From NCBI RefSeq assembly GCF_003581645.1, contig NZ_QXFK01000019.1, positions 124,001 to 188,000 on the forward strand: a stretch of DNA of 64,000 bases. Reading direction: 5' to 3'. Within the stretch, counting starts at the first letter, position 1. The number at the start of each line of letters is the position of its first letter. Source of the stretch: Pelagerythrobacter aerophilus (GTDB taxonomy: Bacteria > Pseudomonadota > Alphaproteobacteria > Sphingomonadales > Sphingomonadaceae). Below the pieces are notes generated by a model. It worked only from the letters and a program-made list of their open reading frames with translations. It was not told the origin of the DNA and did no database searches. Made by a program: the position numbers and the translations under genes. Positions 7,458 to 14,974 of this stretch are shown piece by piece.

Positions 7458-8611
7458 CGGCGCGAGCGAAGACCGAAACAATGGCACTCGATCCCGAGCT
7501 GCTGGCAACGCTCTATCGCGGCCCGATCGAGCTCGAACCCTGGCGCGCCTTCCTGCGCGCGCTGGCGGAGACGGCGGGGTGCGACAACGCGGCGATCTCG
7601 CTCCAGCTCAGCCGCAAGGGTCTTGCGTCGGTCACGCTGTGGGCGGAGCCTCCAGCGGTCGATCCGGAAGTGGCGCGCACGATTCACTCGCGCCAGGCTG
7701 CGCTGGGTGACCTCGATCCGATGAGCAATGCGCTGAAGCGCACCGGCGAGATCCTCCTGCTCGAGGAAGTCGCCCCGCGCGAGGGGCTGGAGCGTGACGA
7801 GTTCTACCTGGAGGTCATGAAGCCTTACGGCATCGCGCAGGCGCTCGGCATGTATGTCGCGGAGCCGGGTGGGATCGAGTGCAATCTCGGCCTTGTCTCC
7901 CATTCCGAAAGCTTTCGCTTCACGGCGCGGCACAAGGCGCTGATGGCGGCGCTGCGGCCGCATGTGCAGATCGCGCTGGAGCTGTTCTCGCGCATCCAGC
8001 GCGACGAGAGCCAGATCGGCGTTCTCACCTCCACCCTCGACCGCCTCACCATCGCGACCTTCATTCTCGACGGTCGAGGCCGCGTGCTGCGAATGAACAA
8101 GGCGGCCGAGGCCAAGATCGATCGGGGAGAGACCTTTCGCCTCGCCGATCGGCATCTCGCGGTCGGGGGTCGAACCGACTCGCGCAAGTTCGAGCGGATC
8201 TTGAAGGAAGCGCTGCTGAGCCGGATCGAAAGCACGGGGGCCGGTCTCGTCCGCGCCTTCCGCTGCGCCGATCCCGCCAACGAGGGTCTCGGCATTCTGG
8301 TGCGCGCTATCGAGCGCGAGCGTGCGGCGCCGATCGACGCCAGCCCCGGGGCGATCGTCTATGCGACCGACCCGGCGCCGGGTGCTACGTTCGAGCAGCT
8401 GATCGCCGCGCTGTTCGACCTCTCGCCCTCCGAAGCCGGCCTCGCCGCCCTGCTCACCCAAGGGTTCTCGCTGACGGAAGCGGCCGAGGAACTCGGTCTG
8501 ACCGAAAGCACCGTGCGCTCCTATTCCAAGCGGATCTTCGCCAAGGTGGGCGTCAGCCGCCAGACCGAGCTGGTCCGCCTGATCCTGCGCAGCGTCGCCA
8601 TCCTCGGCTGA
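7454..8611 (+). CDS. LuxR-type transcriptional regulator (TeiR-like)
   Basis: A 385-residue regulator with a long N-terminal sensor region and a C-terminal LuxR-type helix-turn-helix: LSPSEAGLAALLTQGFSLTE, then AAEELGLTESTVRSYSKRIF and KVGVSRQTELVRL. No receiver-domain aspartate or autoinducer-binding signature is evident. Size and architecture match TeiR, the testosterone-inducible activator of Comamonas testosteroni, whereas mycobacteria use the TetR-type KstR2 for the same genes. The ATG at 7454 overlaps the SDR stop. It probably activates the adjacent steroid operon in response to a steroid or a CoA intermediate; that is inference. Confidence 0.82.
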   Translation: MTARAKTETMALDPELLATLYRGPIELEPWRAFLRALAETAGCDNAAISLQLSRKGLASVTLWAEPPAVDPEVARTIHSRQAALGDLDPMSNALKRTGEILLLEEVAPREGLERDEFYLEVMKPYGIAQALGMYVAEPGGIECNLGLVSHSESFRFTARHKALMAALRPHVQIALELFSRIQRDESQIGVLTSTLDRLTIATFILDGRGRVLRMNKAAEAKIDRGETFRLADRHLAVGGRTDSRKFERILKEALLSRIESTGAGLVRAFRCADPANEGLGILVRAIERERAAPIDASPGAIVYATDPAPGATFEQLIAALFDLSPSEAGLAALLTQGFSLTEAAEELGLTESTVRSYSKRIFAKVGVSRQTELVRLILRSVAILG

Positions 8612-8679
8612 GCGCCATGCAGGGCATCAGCTTCGGAACAGGTCGGCTGCGCTGAGGAGACTTTCGCCTGCTTCTGCAT

Positions 8680-8717
8680 AAAAAGGCGCCCGCGGCACCC
8701 ATGGGCGTCGCGGGCGC
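8680..8717 (-). terminator. rho-independent terminator of the DUF2147 gene
   Basis: A 9-bp perfect stem (GCGCCCGCG at 8686-8694 with CGCGGGCGC at 8709-8717) encloses a 14-base loop. Read on the minus strand it is followed by a run of T (AAAAA at 8680-8684 on plus). It lies about 50 bases beyond the stop of the minus-strand DUF2147 gene. On the plus strand there is no T-run, so it would not be a normal terminator for the LuxR gene. Confidence 0.65.
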
Positions 8718-8765
8718 GCAAGGGACGGATGCGACTTTCGTCCCTTGTGAGGAGCTCTCAAAGGA

Positions 8766-9194
8766 TCAGCGCACGCGGGTCCAGACCTTGGTGCGGCAGA
8801 AGATCGCGGCGACGCAGCCCTTGACCTCGAGCTTGCCGTCGCGGCGCAGGGTCAGATAGCCGTTGGCGGCTCCGTCGCCCGATTCCGGGTCGTAAACGGG
8901 GCCGCCCTTCCATTCGGCAGGACCGCCGGTGAAGCCGCGCAACACCACCAGCCCCTTGAGCTTGCGATCCCTGAGCGAGCGGTCGGGATTGCGCACGTCG
9001 CGCAGGTCTGGATTGGCACGCAGCCGGGTCGCGTCGACGATCTTGCCGCACAAGGCCTCGCCGCAGCGGTAGATCTCGACCCGGCCGCCTTCGCTGCCGG
9101 TCGCCCAGACGCCCAGGATGCGGCTGCCGTCCGCCGCCATCGCCGGCGCGGCTGCCGAGAGCAGCAGGGCGAACATGACCATCGCCGCTCTCAC
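8766..9194 (-). CDS. DUF2147 secreted protein
   Basis: A 142-residue exported protein. A short signal peptide ends in AAAPAMA before ADGSRILGVW, and the DUF2147 pattern follows: GVWATGSEGGRVEIYRCGEA, LCGKIVDA, a LKGLVVLRGF strand and a terminal KVWTRV. DUF2147 is a small beta-rich envelope family without an established activity. The GTG start at 9194 overlaps the stop of the upstream hydrolase (GTGA). An ATG four codons later is possible but would leave no positive charge in the signal n-region. A strong terminator follows. Confidence 0.82.
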   Translation of the reverse strand: MRAAMVMFALLLSAAAPAMAADGSRILGVWATGSEGGRVEIYRCGEALCGKIVDATRLRANPDLRDVRNPDRSLRDRKLKGLVVLRGFTGGPAEWKGGPVYDPESGDGAANGYLTLRRDGKLEVKGCVAAIFCRTKVWTRVR

Positions 9195-10046
9195 GACGCG
9201 AGTTCCGCATCGGCCGGCGGCGTGAGCGTATCGAGCGCCTTGGCGACGAGAGCGCGGTCGTCATGCTGCCACGGGTGGAAGCCCGGACGCATATAGCCGA
9301 TGGCGCTGCTCACCAGCAGGCGCATCGCGCCGGGCCGAACGTAGAGATAGTGTAGCAGTTTGCGCCAGGTGGCGAAGTCGTTCCTGCCGTCCTGTTCGAG
9401 CAAGCCGGCGGTGTTGCGAAAGATCACATAGTGGAACCGCACCGTCGCTGCCGCCATCGCGAACGAGCGCCCGAGCCAGCGCCGCCACCGGGGAAACGTG
9501 CGCGTGGCATGAAGCCAGGTGTCGTAGGCGACGGCCTTGTGCTCGATCTCCTCGATCGCATGCCAGCGCCACATGCGCTGCGCCTCCGGTTCTGCGCCGG
9601 CGAGATGTTCGGGGTTCGAGAGAACGGCATTGGCCAGGGTCGCGGTGAAGTGTTCGAGCGCGCAGGTCGCCGCGAGTTGCATCACGGGCTTGCGGCGCTT
9701 GGCCCAGGCGATCGTGCGTGCCGCGCGATCCTCCGCCGGGCGAATATCGTATCCCGCATCGCGCGCCTGCTTGTTGAAGAACACGTGCTCGCGCGTGTGC
9801 ATCGATTCCTGATAGACGAAATCGTCGATCTGCGCGCGCAGCGCCTCGGGCGCGTCGTCACGGTAATGGCGCACCGTGGTCATGAAGAACTTCTCGCCCA
9901 CGGGAAAGGTCGATGACAGCGCATTGAAGAATGCGGTGCGCCCGGGATCTCCACCGTGCCACCAGCGGTGGGCGGGCTCGTTCCGGCCGAATTTCCAGTT
10001 GCGCTTGTGAATCGCGATATCTTCGGGGGGTTCGGGCTGAGGGCAT
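9191..10046 (-). pseudogene. metal-dependent hydrolase (PF10118 type), N-terminal frameshift
   Basis: The intact frame (9191-9901) encodes a predicted metal-dependent hydrolase with His/Glu-rich helices such as QESMHTREHVFFNKQA, ALEHFTATLAN and WHAIEEIEHKAVAYDTW, a di-iron-like pattern. That frame stays open and conserved-looking upstream of 9901 (IHKRNWKFGRNEPAHRWWHG) but contains no ATG, GTG or TTG before a stop. An ATG at 10046 with a perfect AGGAGG eight bases upstream is in another frame. Removing one base from the six-G run at 10025-10030 (plus strand) joins the two and gives a 284-residue protein beginning MPSARTPEDIAIHKRN, the family's usual length. It is a sequencing error or a recent phase-variable type mutation. 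Confidence 0.75.
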
Positions 10047-10079
10047 TGTCGAATCCTCCTGATTGTCGCCCCTCCTTAA

Positions 10080-10107
10080 TTGACATTGATGTCAGTATAA
10101 ATAACAT
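10080..10107 (+). promoter_or_regulatory. palindromic operator in hydrolase/TetR divergent gap
   Basis: TGACAT-TG-ATGTCA at 10081-10094 is a perfect inverted repeat with 6-bp arms in the 166-base gap between the hydrolase and the divergent TetR gene. It overlaps a TTGACA -35 hexamer at 10080-10085. A weak -10 (TAACAT at 10102-10107) follows after 16 bases, directed at the TetR gene. The layout fits autorepression by the TetR protein, probably with control of the hydrolase as well. Confidence 0.55.
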
Positions 10108-10212
10108 TCGAAGGATAGAGGTGCCGCAGGCGACGATCTGGGGTGACGCGCCTTCGCACATCTGTATGTGGTATCTCTACGAAGGCGGCAGGGCCGCATA
10201 TGGAGGACGGGA

Positions 10213-10839
10213 ATGGCACAGCCGAAGGAGGAACGGGTCCGGCGGCGCAAGCGAATGGGCGACGAGGTCCGCGACGAAGCGCTCGTCGCGGCACGCAAGT
10301 TGCTCCTCGACAAGGGCCCTGCGGCGGTCACGCTGGCGAACGTGGGCGGCGAGATCGGCATGTCGCATGCCAACGTGTTGCATCACTTCGGATCGGCAGC
10401 GAGCCTGCAGTCGGCCCTGATGGGATCGATGATCCGCGATCTGACCTCGGCGCTCGACAACGTGGTGGAACTGCTCAAGACCGATGCGGCGGCGCCGCGG
10501 ACGGTGGCGGACAAAGTGTTCGACGCGTTCGACAAGGGCGGCGCCGGACAGCTCGCCGCGTGGATCATCCTATCGGGCGATGTGAAGCAGCTCGAACCCG
10601 TGCGCGAGGCGGTGCGCGCATTGGTCGAAGCGATCGTCGGACAGTCCACCGACGATGCGGCGCCCGAACGCGTCCGCGCCGCGGTGCTGATGATGGCGGT
10701 CAGCGCCTTCGGTGACGCTCTGATCGGCCCGCATGTGCGCGAGATGCTCGATCAGGACGACGACGCGATGCGTGACCTGATCGCGCGCATCCTTCCGCTG
10801 TTCCTGATCCCCTCGGGCATTCCCCCGGCCATCGGCTGA
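10213..10839 (+). CDS. TetR/AcrR family transcriptional regulator
   Basis: A 208-residue TetR-family repressor. The N-terminal helix-turn-helix spans about residues 18-65, with AARKLLLDKGPAAVTLANVG, then GEIGMSHANVLHHFGS as turn and recognition helix. The C-terminal ligand domain has no recognisable specificity. The ATG at 10213 sits four bases after GGAGGACGG-type sequence; a GTG start 15 codons upstream is less likely. It is divergent from the metal-dependent hydrolase, with a palindrome between them, so local control of that gene is the simplest reading. Confidence 0.85.
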   Translation: MAQPKEERVRRRKRMGDEVRDEALVAARKLLLDKGPAAVTLANVGGEIGMSHANVLHHFGSAASLQSALMGSMIRDLTSALDNVVELLKTDAAAPRTVADKVFDAFDKGGAGQLAAWIILSGDVKQLEPVREAVRALVEAIVGQSTDDAAPERVRAAVLMMAVSAFGDALIGPHVREMLDQDDDAMRDLIARILPLFLIPSGIPPAIG

Positions 10840-10867
10840 CGGCGGCGCGGGCCTGGGCGTTCATGCC

Positions 10868-11158
10868 CTAGAACCTTTTCCGCACCGACAGTTCCACCGT
10901 CCGCCCGAGCGGATCGATCTGGTGCCGGCTGAAGCCGGGCGGCACGCTGCCATCGCCCAGCGTCACCCTGCGATAGGTGTCGAGAAGGTTCTCGATGTCG
11001 AGCGAGATCTTGAGGTTCTCCAGCCATCCGATCTCCTCGGCCCCCGGCCACAGCTTGTCGGGCAGGATGAAGATGCCCGTGTTGATCATCAGCGGCGGCC
11101 GATAACGATAGTCCCGCCCGGCAGGATTCCCGCTGCGGATGTAAATTGAGGGAGCGGA
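10868..11158 (-). pseudogene. TonB-dependent receptor, C-terminal remnant
   Basis: The minus-strand frame ending at 10868 encodes only the last strands of a TonB-dependent receptor barrel. These include LKISLDIENLLDTYRRVTLG, the IENLLD motif typical of the penultimate strands, then GRTVELSVRKRF with the terminal aromatic residue needed for barrel insertion. Going upstream the frame continues with barrel-like sequence (SIYIRSGNPAGRDYRYRPPL) and stops at a TGA at 11159-11161. No plug, signal peptide or credible start is left. The deletion edge coincides with an AT-rich stretch. It is probably the leftover of a lost receptor gene once regulated with the neighbouring TetR/hydrolase pair. Confidence 0.78.
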
Positions 11159-11200
11159 TCAAAGTATTAGGTAAGACTAAGTAAGATATAGGTATATCGC
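11159..11200. other. AT-rich junction segment
   Basis: About 40 bases of markedly AT-rich sequence (AAAGTATTAGGTAAGACTAA and onward) separate the truncated receptor end from the methyltransferase stop codon. It contains TAG/TAA stops in several frames and stands out against the high-GC background. It looks like a deletion or recombination scar. No repeat or attachment-site core could be recognised. Confidence 0.4.
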
Positions 11201-12265
11201 CTAATCCGCCCCGAAGCCGCCGCCGTCGGGCCAGGCGGGTGCCGCCAGGCCCATGACCTTGAACAGCTCGCCCATCTGGTCTTTCGCGACCAGCCGCTGT
11301 TTCGCGACCTCGATATCCTCGGCGTAGTGCGGCGCGCGTGCGGCGAGCGTCCGTGCGCGGACGTCGATGCCGAGGGCGCGCAGCCAGTCTCCTTGCGTCA
11401 CCGTCCCCAGGTGCCGCACACCGCGCGATTGCGCGATCCGTGCGAGGGTCGCGAAGTCGACGTGCGCGGTGAGGTCCGCCTCCCCCGGCGCGGCGAAGGG
11501 ATCGATCTTGGTATGGGCGCGGACGGCCTGGAGCGTCGATCCGGCGCGTACCTCGTCGCTGCCGTAGTCGATGAGCAGTGCCGCCCCGCCCTGTTCGGCA
11601 AGCCGCCCGGCAATCTCGTAAACGACCGCGGCCGCACCGGGATTGGTTTCCAGCAGGGTACCTTGCGGCGCCTCGCGCCATTCGTCCGGGACCGCGGCAT
11701 CCATCGGCTGGGCGCCGGCGCCGAAGACGAAGCTGTCGCCATCCAGCCCGACCATCCGTTCGCGCCAGCCTGCGGCGGTGCGGACGAGCTGGCGTACCGG
11801 CAGCGCATCGAGAAACTCGTTGCCCACCAGCAACATCGGCGCATCCTGCGGCACGGTCGAAAGATCGGCATGCCAGATCGCGCCCGGCACGGCGTCCTCC
11901 TGCACTTCACGAAGCGCGGTCGAGGCCTCTACCAGATGCACTTCCGGCGCGAACCCGTAGCGCTTACCCGCCCGCAGTGCGTCTTTCGCCAGCGTGCCGC
12001 GGCCCGGGCCGAGCTCGACATAGAGCACCGGCTCCTCGCGACCTGCCCGGATCCACATGTCGGCCAGCCACAACCCGATGAGCTCGCCGAACATCTGGCT
12101 GATCTCGGGCGCCGTGACGAAGTCGCCCTCGCTGCCGAGGGGGTCGCGGTTGGCGTAATAGCGGGCGTTGCTCTCGCCCATGAACTGCGAGAGCGAGATG
12201 GGGCCCGTATTGCGGATCAGCCGGCGGAAGATCGCCGCAAGGTCGCCGTCGCGAGCGGCGGTCAT
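11201..12265 (-). CDS. class I SAM-dependent methyltransferase, NDUFAF7/MidA family
   Basis: A 354-residue protein of the PF02636 family. It has the signature ARYYANRDPLGSEGDFVTAP near residue 29, EISQMFGELIGLWL, the SAM-binding loop YVELGPGRGTLAKD near residue 82, and GNEFLDALPVRQ. The mitochondrial homologue NDUFAF7 methylates an arginine of a complex I subunit; the bacterial substrate is not settled. The start at 12265 is an ATG overlapping the lgt TGA (ATGA); the longer open frame upstream only shadows lgt. Sphingomonads commonly pair this gene with lgt. Confidence 0.88.
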   Translation of the reverse strand: MTAARDGDLAAIFRRLIRNTGPISLSQFMGESNARYYANRDPLGSEGDFVTAPEISQMFGELIGLWLADMWIRAGREEPVLYVELGPGRGTLAKDALRAGKRYGFAPEVHLVEASTALREVQEDAVPGAIWHADLSTVPQDAPMLLVGNEFLDALPVRQLVRTAAGWRERMVGLDGDSFVFGAGAQPMDAAVPDEWREAPQGTLLETNPGAAAVVYEIAGRLAEQGGAALLIDYGSDEVRAGSTLQAVRAHTKIDPFAAPGEADLTAHVDFATLARIAQSRGVRHLGTVTQGDWLRALGIDVRARTLAARAPHYAEDIEVAKQRLVAKDQMGELFKVMGLAAPAWPDGGGFGAD

Positions 12266-13125
12266 GCCGCTCCGGATGCCGCCTGGCCGCTCGCGAGCGG
12301 CGGCCGCGCCAGTGCGCGCACGGTTACCGCAACGCCCAGCACGATCAGCGGAATCGTCAGCCACTGCCCCATCGACAGGCCGGTGTCCGCCGCAAATTCG
12401 GCGAGCTGCGCATCCGGCTCACGGAAGAATTCGACCGTGAAGCGGGCGAGCGCAATGCCGGCAGTGAAAACGCCGACCAGCAGCCCGGGGCGGTAGCGTG
12501 CCCGCGTGCGCCAGAACAGGAACAACAGCACGATCACCAGCAGCGCCCCTTCGAGCGCCGCTTCGTAGAGCTGAGAGGGATGGCGCGGAAGCGGTCCGGC
12601 GCCCGGGAACACCATCGCCCACGGAACGTCGGACGGGCGGCCCCAGAGCTCCCCGTTTACGAAGTTGGCCAGGCGACCGAACATCATGCCGAAAGGCACG
12701 TTGACCGCGATGTAGTCGGCGACGCGCAGGAATGAGAGCTCTCCCCGCCACGACACGAACCCGATCGCCACCAGCACACCGGCCAGTCCGCCGTGGAAGC
12801 TCATCCCGCCGGTCCACAACTGGAAGAACCTGAGGCTGGTCCACAGAGACGGCTCGTAGAACGTCGCATAGCCGATCCGCCCGCCGATGATGATGCCGAG
12901 CGTGCAGTAGAAGAACAGGTCGTCGGCATGGCGCTGCGCCATCGGGGCGCCGGGCGCCTTGATCATCTTCGACAAGTGCCAGTAGCCCAGCACGATGCCC
13001 GCGAGATAGGCGAGCGAATACCAGCGCAGCGTGAAGAAGCCGAGATCGATTCCCGGCGTCAGGCCCAGCTCCGCCCATTGGATCGGATCGGCAACGCTTG
13101 CCGTGGCGGCAAGTAGTGACAGCAC
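12262..13125 (-). CDS. lgt: prolipoprotein diacylglyceryl transferase
   Basis: A 287-residue inner-membrane enzyme that transfers diacylglyceryl from phosphatidylglycerol to the lipobox cysteine of prolipoproteins. About seven membrane helices are visible. The family signatures are GGRIGYATFYEP, GGMSFHGGLAGV (essential His-Gly-Gly) near residue 108 and GRLANFVNGELWGRPS near residue 148. The start is a GTG at 13125; no better ATG precedes the conserved region. It is the first gene of a two-gene operon with the methyltransferase. Two lipoproteins encoded in this window, PstS and an alpha-amylase, would be its substrates. Confidence 0.93.
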   Translation of the reverse strand: MLSLLAATASVADPIQWAELGLTPGIDLGFFTLRWYSLAYLAGIVLGYWHLSKMIKAPGAPMAQRHADDLFFYCTLGIIIGGRIGYATFYEPSLWTSLRFFQLWTGGMSFHGGLAGVLVAIGFVSWRGELSFLRVADYIAVNVPFGMMFGRLANFVNGELWGRPSDVPWAMVFPGAGPLPRHPSQLYEAALEGALLVIVLLFLFWRTRARYRPGLLVGVFTAGIALARFTVEFFREPDAQLAEFAADTGLSMGQWLTIPLIVLGVAVTVRALARPPLASGQAASGAA

Positions 13126-13152
13126 TAGGCGAACCCCTTATCAAAAGCTCCC

Positions 13153-13178
13153 GCCGCGCGGGAATTCGCGCGGCTTTT
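13153..13178. terminator. terminator-like hairpin in lgt / acyl-CoA ligase divergent gap
   Basis: GCCGCGCG at 13153-13160 pairs with CGCGCGGC at 13167-13174 around a GGAATT loop and is followed by TTTT at 13175-13178. The gap lies between divergent genes, so nothing obvious ends here on the plus strand. It may act on the lgt leader, or block read-through in either direction (AAAAG flanks the other side). Confidence 0.4.
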
Positions 13179-13276
13179 GGCATAGAGCGAGACGGGGTTA
13201 AACCCTGCGTTCAGGCGGCCGGAGCGATTTTATCGCAGCCGAACCGCGAGGCCAATGGCGAGAGGAGAGAAAACGA

Positions 13277-14974
13277 ATGCCGAGCGAGCTGGACGACGAT
13301 CTCGAGCGGATCATGGACGTGCTGACCGGGCCGGGTATGCCGTTCGAGACCGAGCCGTTCGAACAGTTCGGCCGCACGATCCCCGCGTTCAAGAACGCGC
13401 CGCCGACGCTCGCGCACTATTTCGCGCATTACTGCAACGAGCATAAGGACCTGCCCTTCCTCGTCGACGCCGGCGGCAGACTGACCTTCGGCGAATGCTG
13501 GGCGGCCGCGAGCCATGTCGCCGCCGGTCTGGTCCAACAGCACGGGATGAAGAAGGGCGACCGCATCGGCATCGCCGCGCGCAATTCGGCCAACTGGATC
13601 GTCGCTTACATGGGCGTGATCATGGGCGGCGGCTGCGCCACCCTGCTGAACGGGTTCTGGACGGGCGAGGAACTCGCCTACGGCGTGCGCATCGCCGAGT
13701 GCTCGCTCGTCCTGGCCGACGAGGAGCGGGCGCGGCGGCTGGACGGGACCGATCACCCGGCCACGATCGTCACGATCTCACACGATCTGCCGCCGTCCGA
13801 AGGGCTTGCGCCGATCTGGGGCGAAGGCGACGTCGCCATGCGCATGCTCGGTGAACTGGGGCCGGACGACCTCGCGACGATCCTCTACACCTCGGGCTCG
13901 ACCGGCAAGGCGAAAGGCGCGTGGTCCGACCATCGGGGCGTCGTCCACGGCACGATGAGCTACGTCTCGCAGAGCGCGATGGCCGCGCAGCTTCTCACCG
14001 AGCGTGGCGACGCGCCGGCCGGGCAAGCTTGCGCGCTGATCGCCGTGCCGCTGTTCCACGTCACCGGCGAAGTCCCGCTCTATCTCCAGAGCTACGCCAT
14101 CGCGCGCAAGCTGGTCCTGATGCCGAAGTGGGACGCACGCGAGGCCATGCGCCTGATGGAGGAGGAGAAGGTCAGCTACTTCGTCGGCGTGCCATTGATG
14201 AGCTACGAGATCGCGACGCATCCCGAGCGGGATAAATTCGACCTCACCGCCTGCAAGAGCTTCGCCGCCGGCGGCGCGCCGCGTCCGGTCGACCACGTGA
14301 CCAAGATCAAGGAGGCCTTCCCCGAAGGCTTCCCGCTGCTCGGCTATGGCCTGACCGAGACCAACGGCGTGGGCTGCGGCAACTTCAACGAGAACTACAT
14401 GGCCAAGCCCGGTTCGACCGGGCGCCCCAGCCGGCCGCTGGTCGATCTTGCCATTCTCGACGACGACGGACGCCCGCAGCCGCAGGGCGCGGTGGGCGAG
14501 ATCTGCATCCGCTCGATCGCGAACTTCCGCGGCTACTGGAAGGACGACGCGTCGACAGCCGCCGCGTTCTTCGATGACGGCTATTTCCGCACCGGCGATC
14601 TGGGCTACCTCGACGAGGACGATTATCTTTTCATCGTCGACCGGAAGAAGGACATCATCATCCGCGGCGGTGAGAACATCTCGTGCATCGACGTCGAGCA
14701 GGCGATCTACGGGCACGATGCCGTTGCCGAATGCTCGGTTTTCGGGTTGCCCGATCCGCGGTTCGGAGAAGTTCCCGCGGCGGTTTACTATTGCAAGGAC
14801 GGTTGCACCCTGACGCCCGAGGACCTGCGGGAATTCCTCACCGGCCGGCTCGCACCGTTCAAGATCCCGGAACGCATCTGGCAGGCGGAGGAGCCGCTGC
14901 CCCGGCTCGGCACGCAGAAAATCGACAAGCGTGCGGTGCGCGCGGCGTTCGGAAAGGAGCTGCTCGACGCTTGA
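13277..14974 (+). CDS. class I adenylate-forming acyl-CoA synthetase
   Basis: A 565-residue ANL-superfamily ligase that activates a carboxylic acid to its CoA thioester through an acyl-adenylate. The P-loop-like A3 motif is ILYTSGSTGKAKGAWS near residue 200. LGYGLTETNGVG is the A5 motif near residue 355. The A8 hinge is YFRTGDLGYLDEDDYLFIVD followed by RKKDIIIRGGENI, and the A10 catalytic lysine is in GTQKIDKRA near the C-terminus. The start ATG at 13277 follows GAGAGGAGAG. Substrate is not predictable; medium/long-chain acids or a steroid propionate acid (a FadD3-like job) are options. It is coupled to glnD by a 4-base overlap. Confidence 0.85.
   Translation: MPSELDDDLERIMDVLTGPGMPFETEPFEQFGRTIPAFKNAPPTLAHYFAHYCNEHKDLPFLVDAGGRLTFGECWAAASHVAAGLVQQHGMKKGDRIGIAARNSANWIVAYMGVIMGGGCATLLNGFWTGEELAYGVRIAECSLVLADEERARRLDGTDHPATIVTISHDLPPSEGLAPIWGEGDVAMRMLGELGPDDLATILYTSGSTGKAKGAWSDHRGVVHGTMSYVSQSAMAAQLLTERGDAPAGQACALIAVPLFHVTGEVPLYLQSYAIARKLVLMPKWDAREAMRLMEEEKVSYFVGVPLMSYEIATHPERDKFDLTACKSFAAGGAPRPVDHVTKIKEAFPEGFPLLGYGLTETNGVGCGNFNENYMAKPGSTGRPSRPLVDLAILDDDGRPQPQGAVGEICIRSIANFRGYWKDDASTAAAFFDDGYFRTGDLGYLDEDDYLFIVDRKKDIIIRGGENISCIDVEQAIYGHDAVAECSVFGLPDPRFGEVPAAVYYCKDGCTLTPEDLREFLTGRLAPFKIPERIWQAEEPLPRLGTQKIDKRAVRAAFGKELLDA

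Noticed and set aside
9880-10161. 93-codon minus-strand frame spanning the hydrolase start and divergent gap
   Set aside because: It runs through the operator-like palindrome, has no motif, and the sequence is better explained by the frameshifted hydrolase.
14683-14970. N-terminal extension of glnD by 96 codons
   Set aside because: The extension lies within the acyl-CoA ligase coding region and has no GlnD-like sequence; the TTG at 14971 gives the normal family length.
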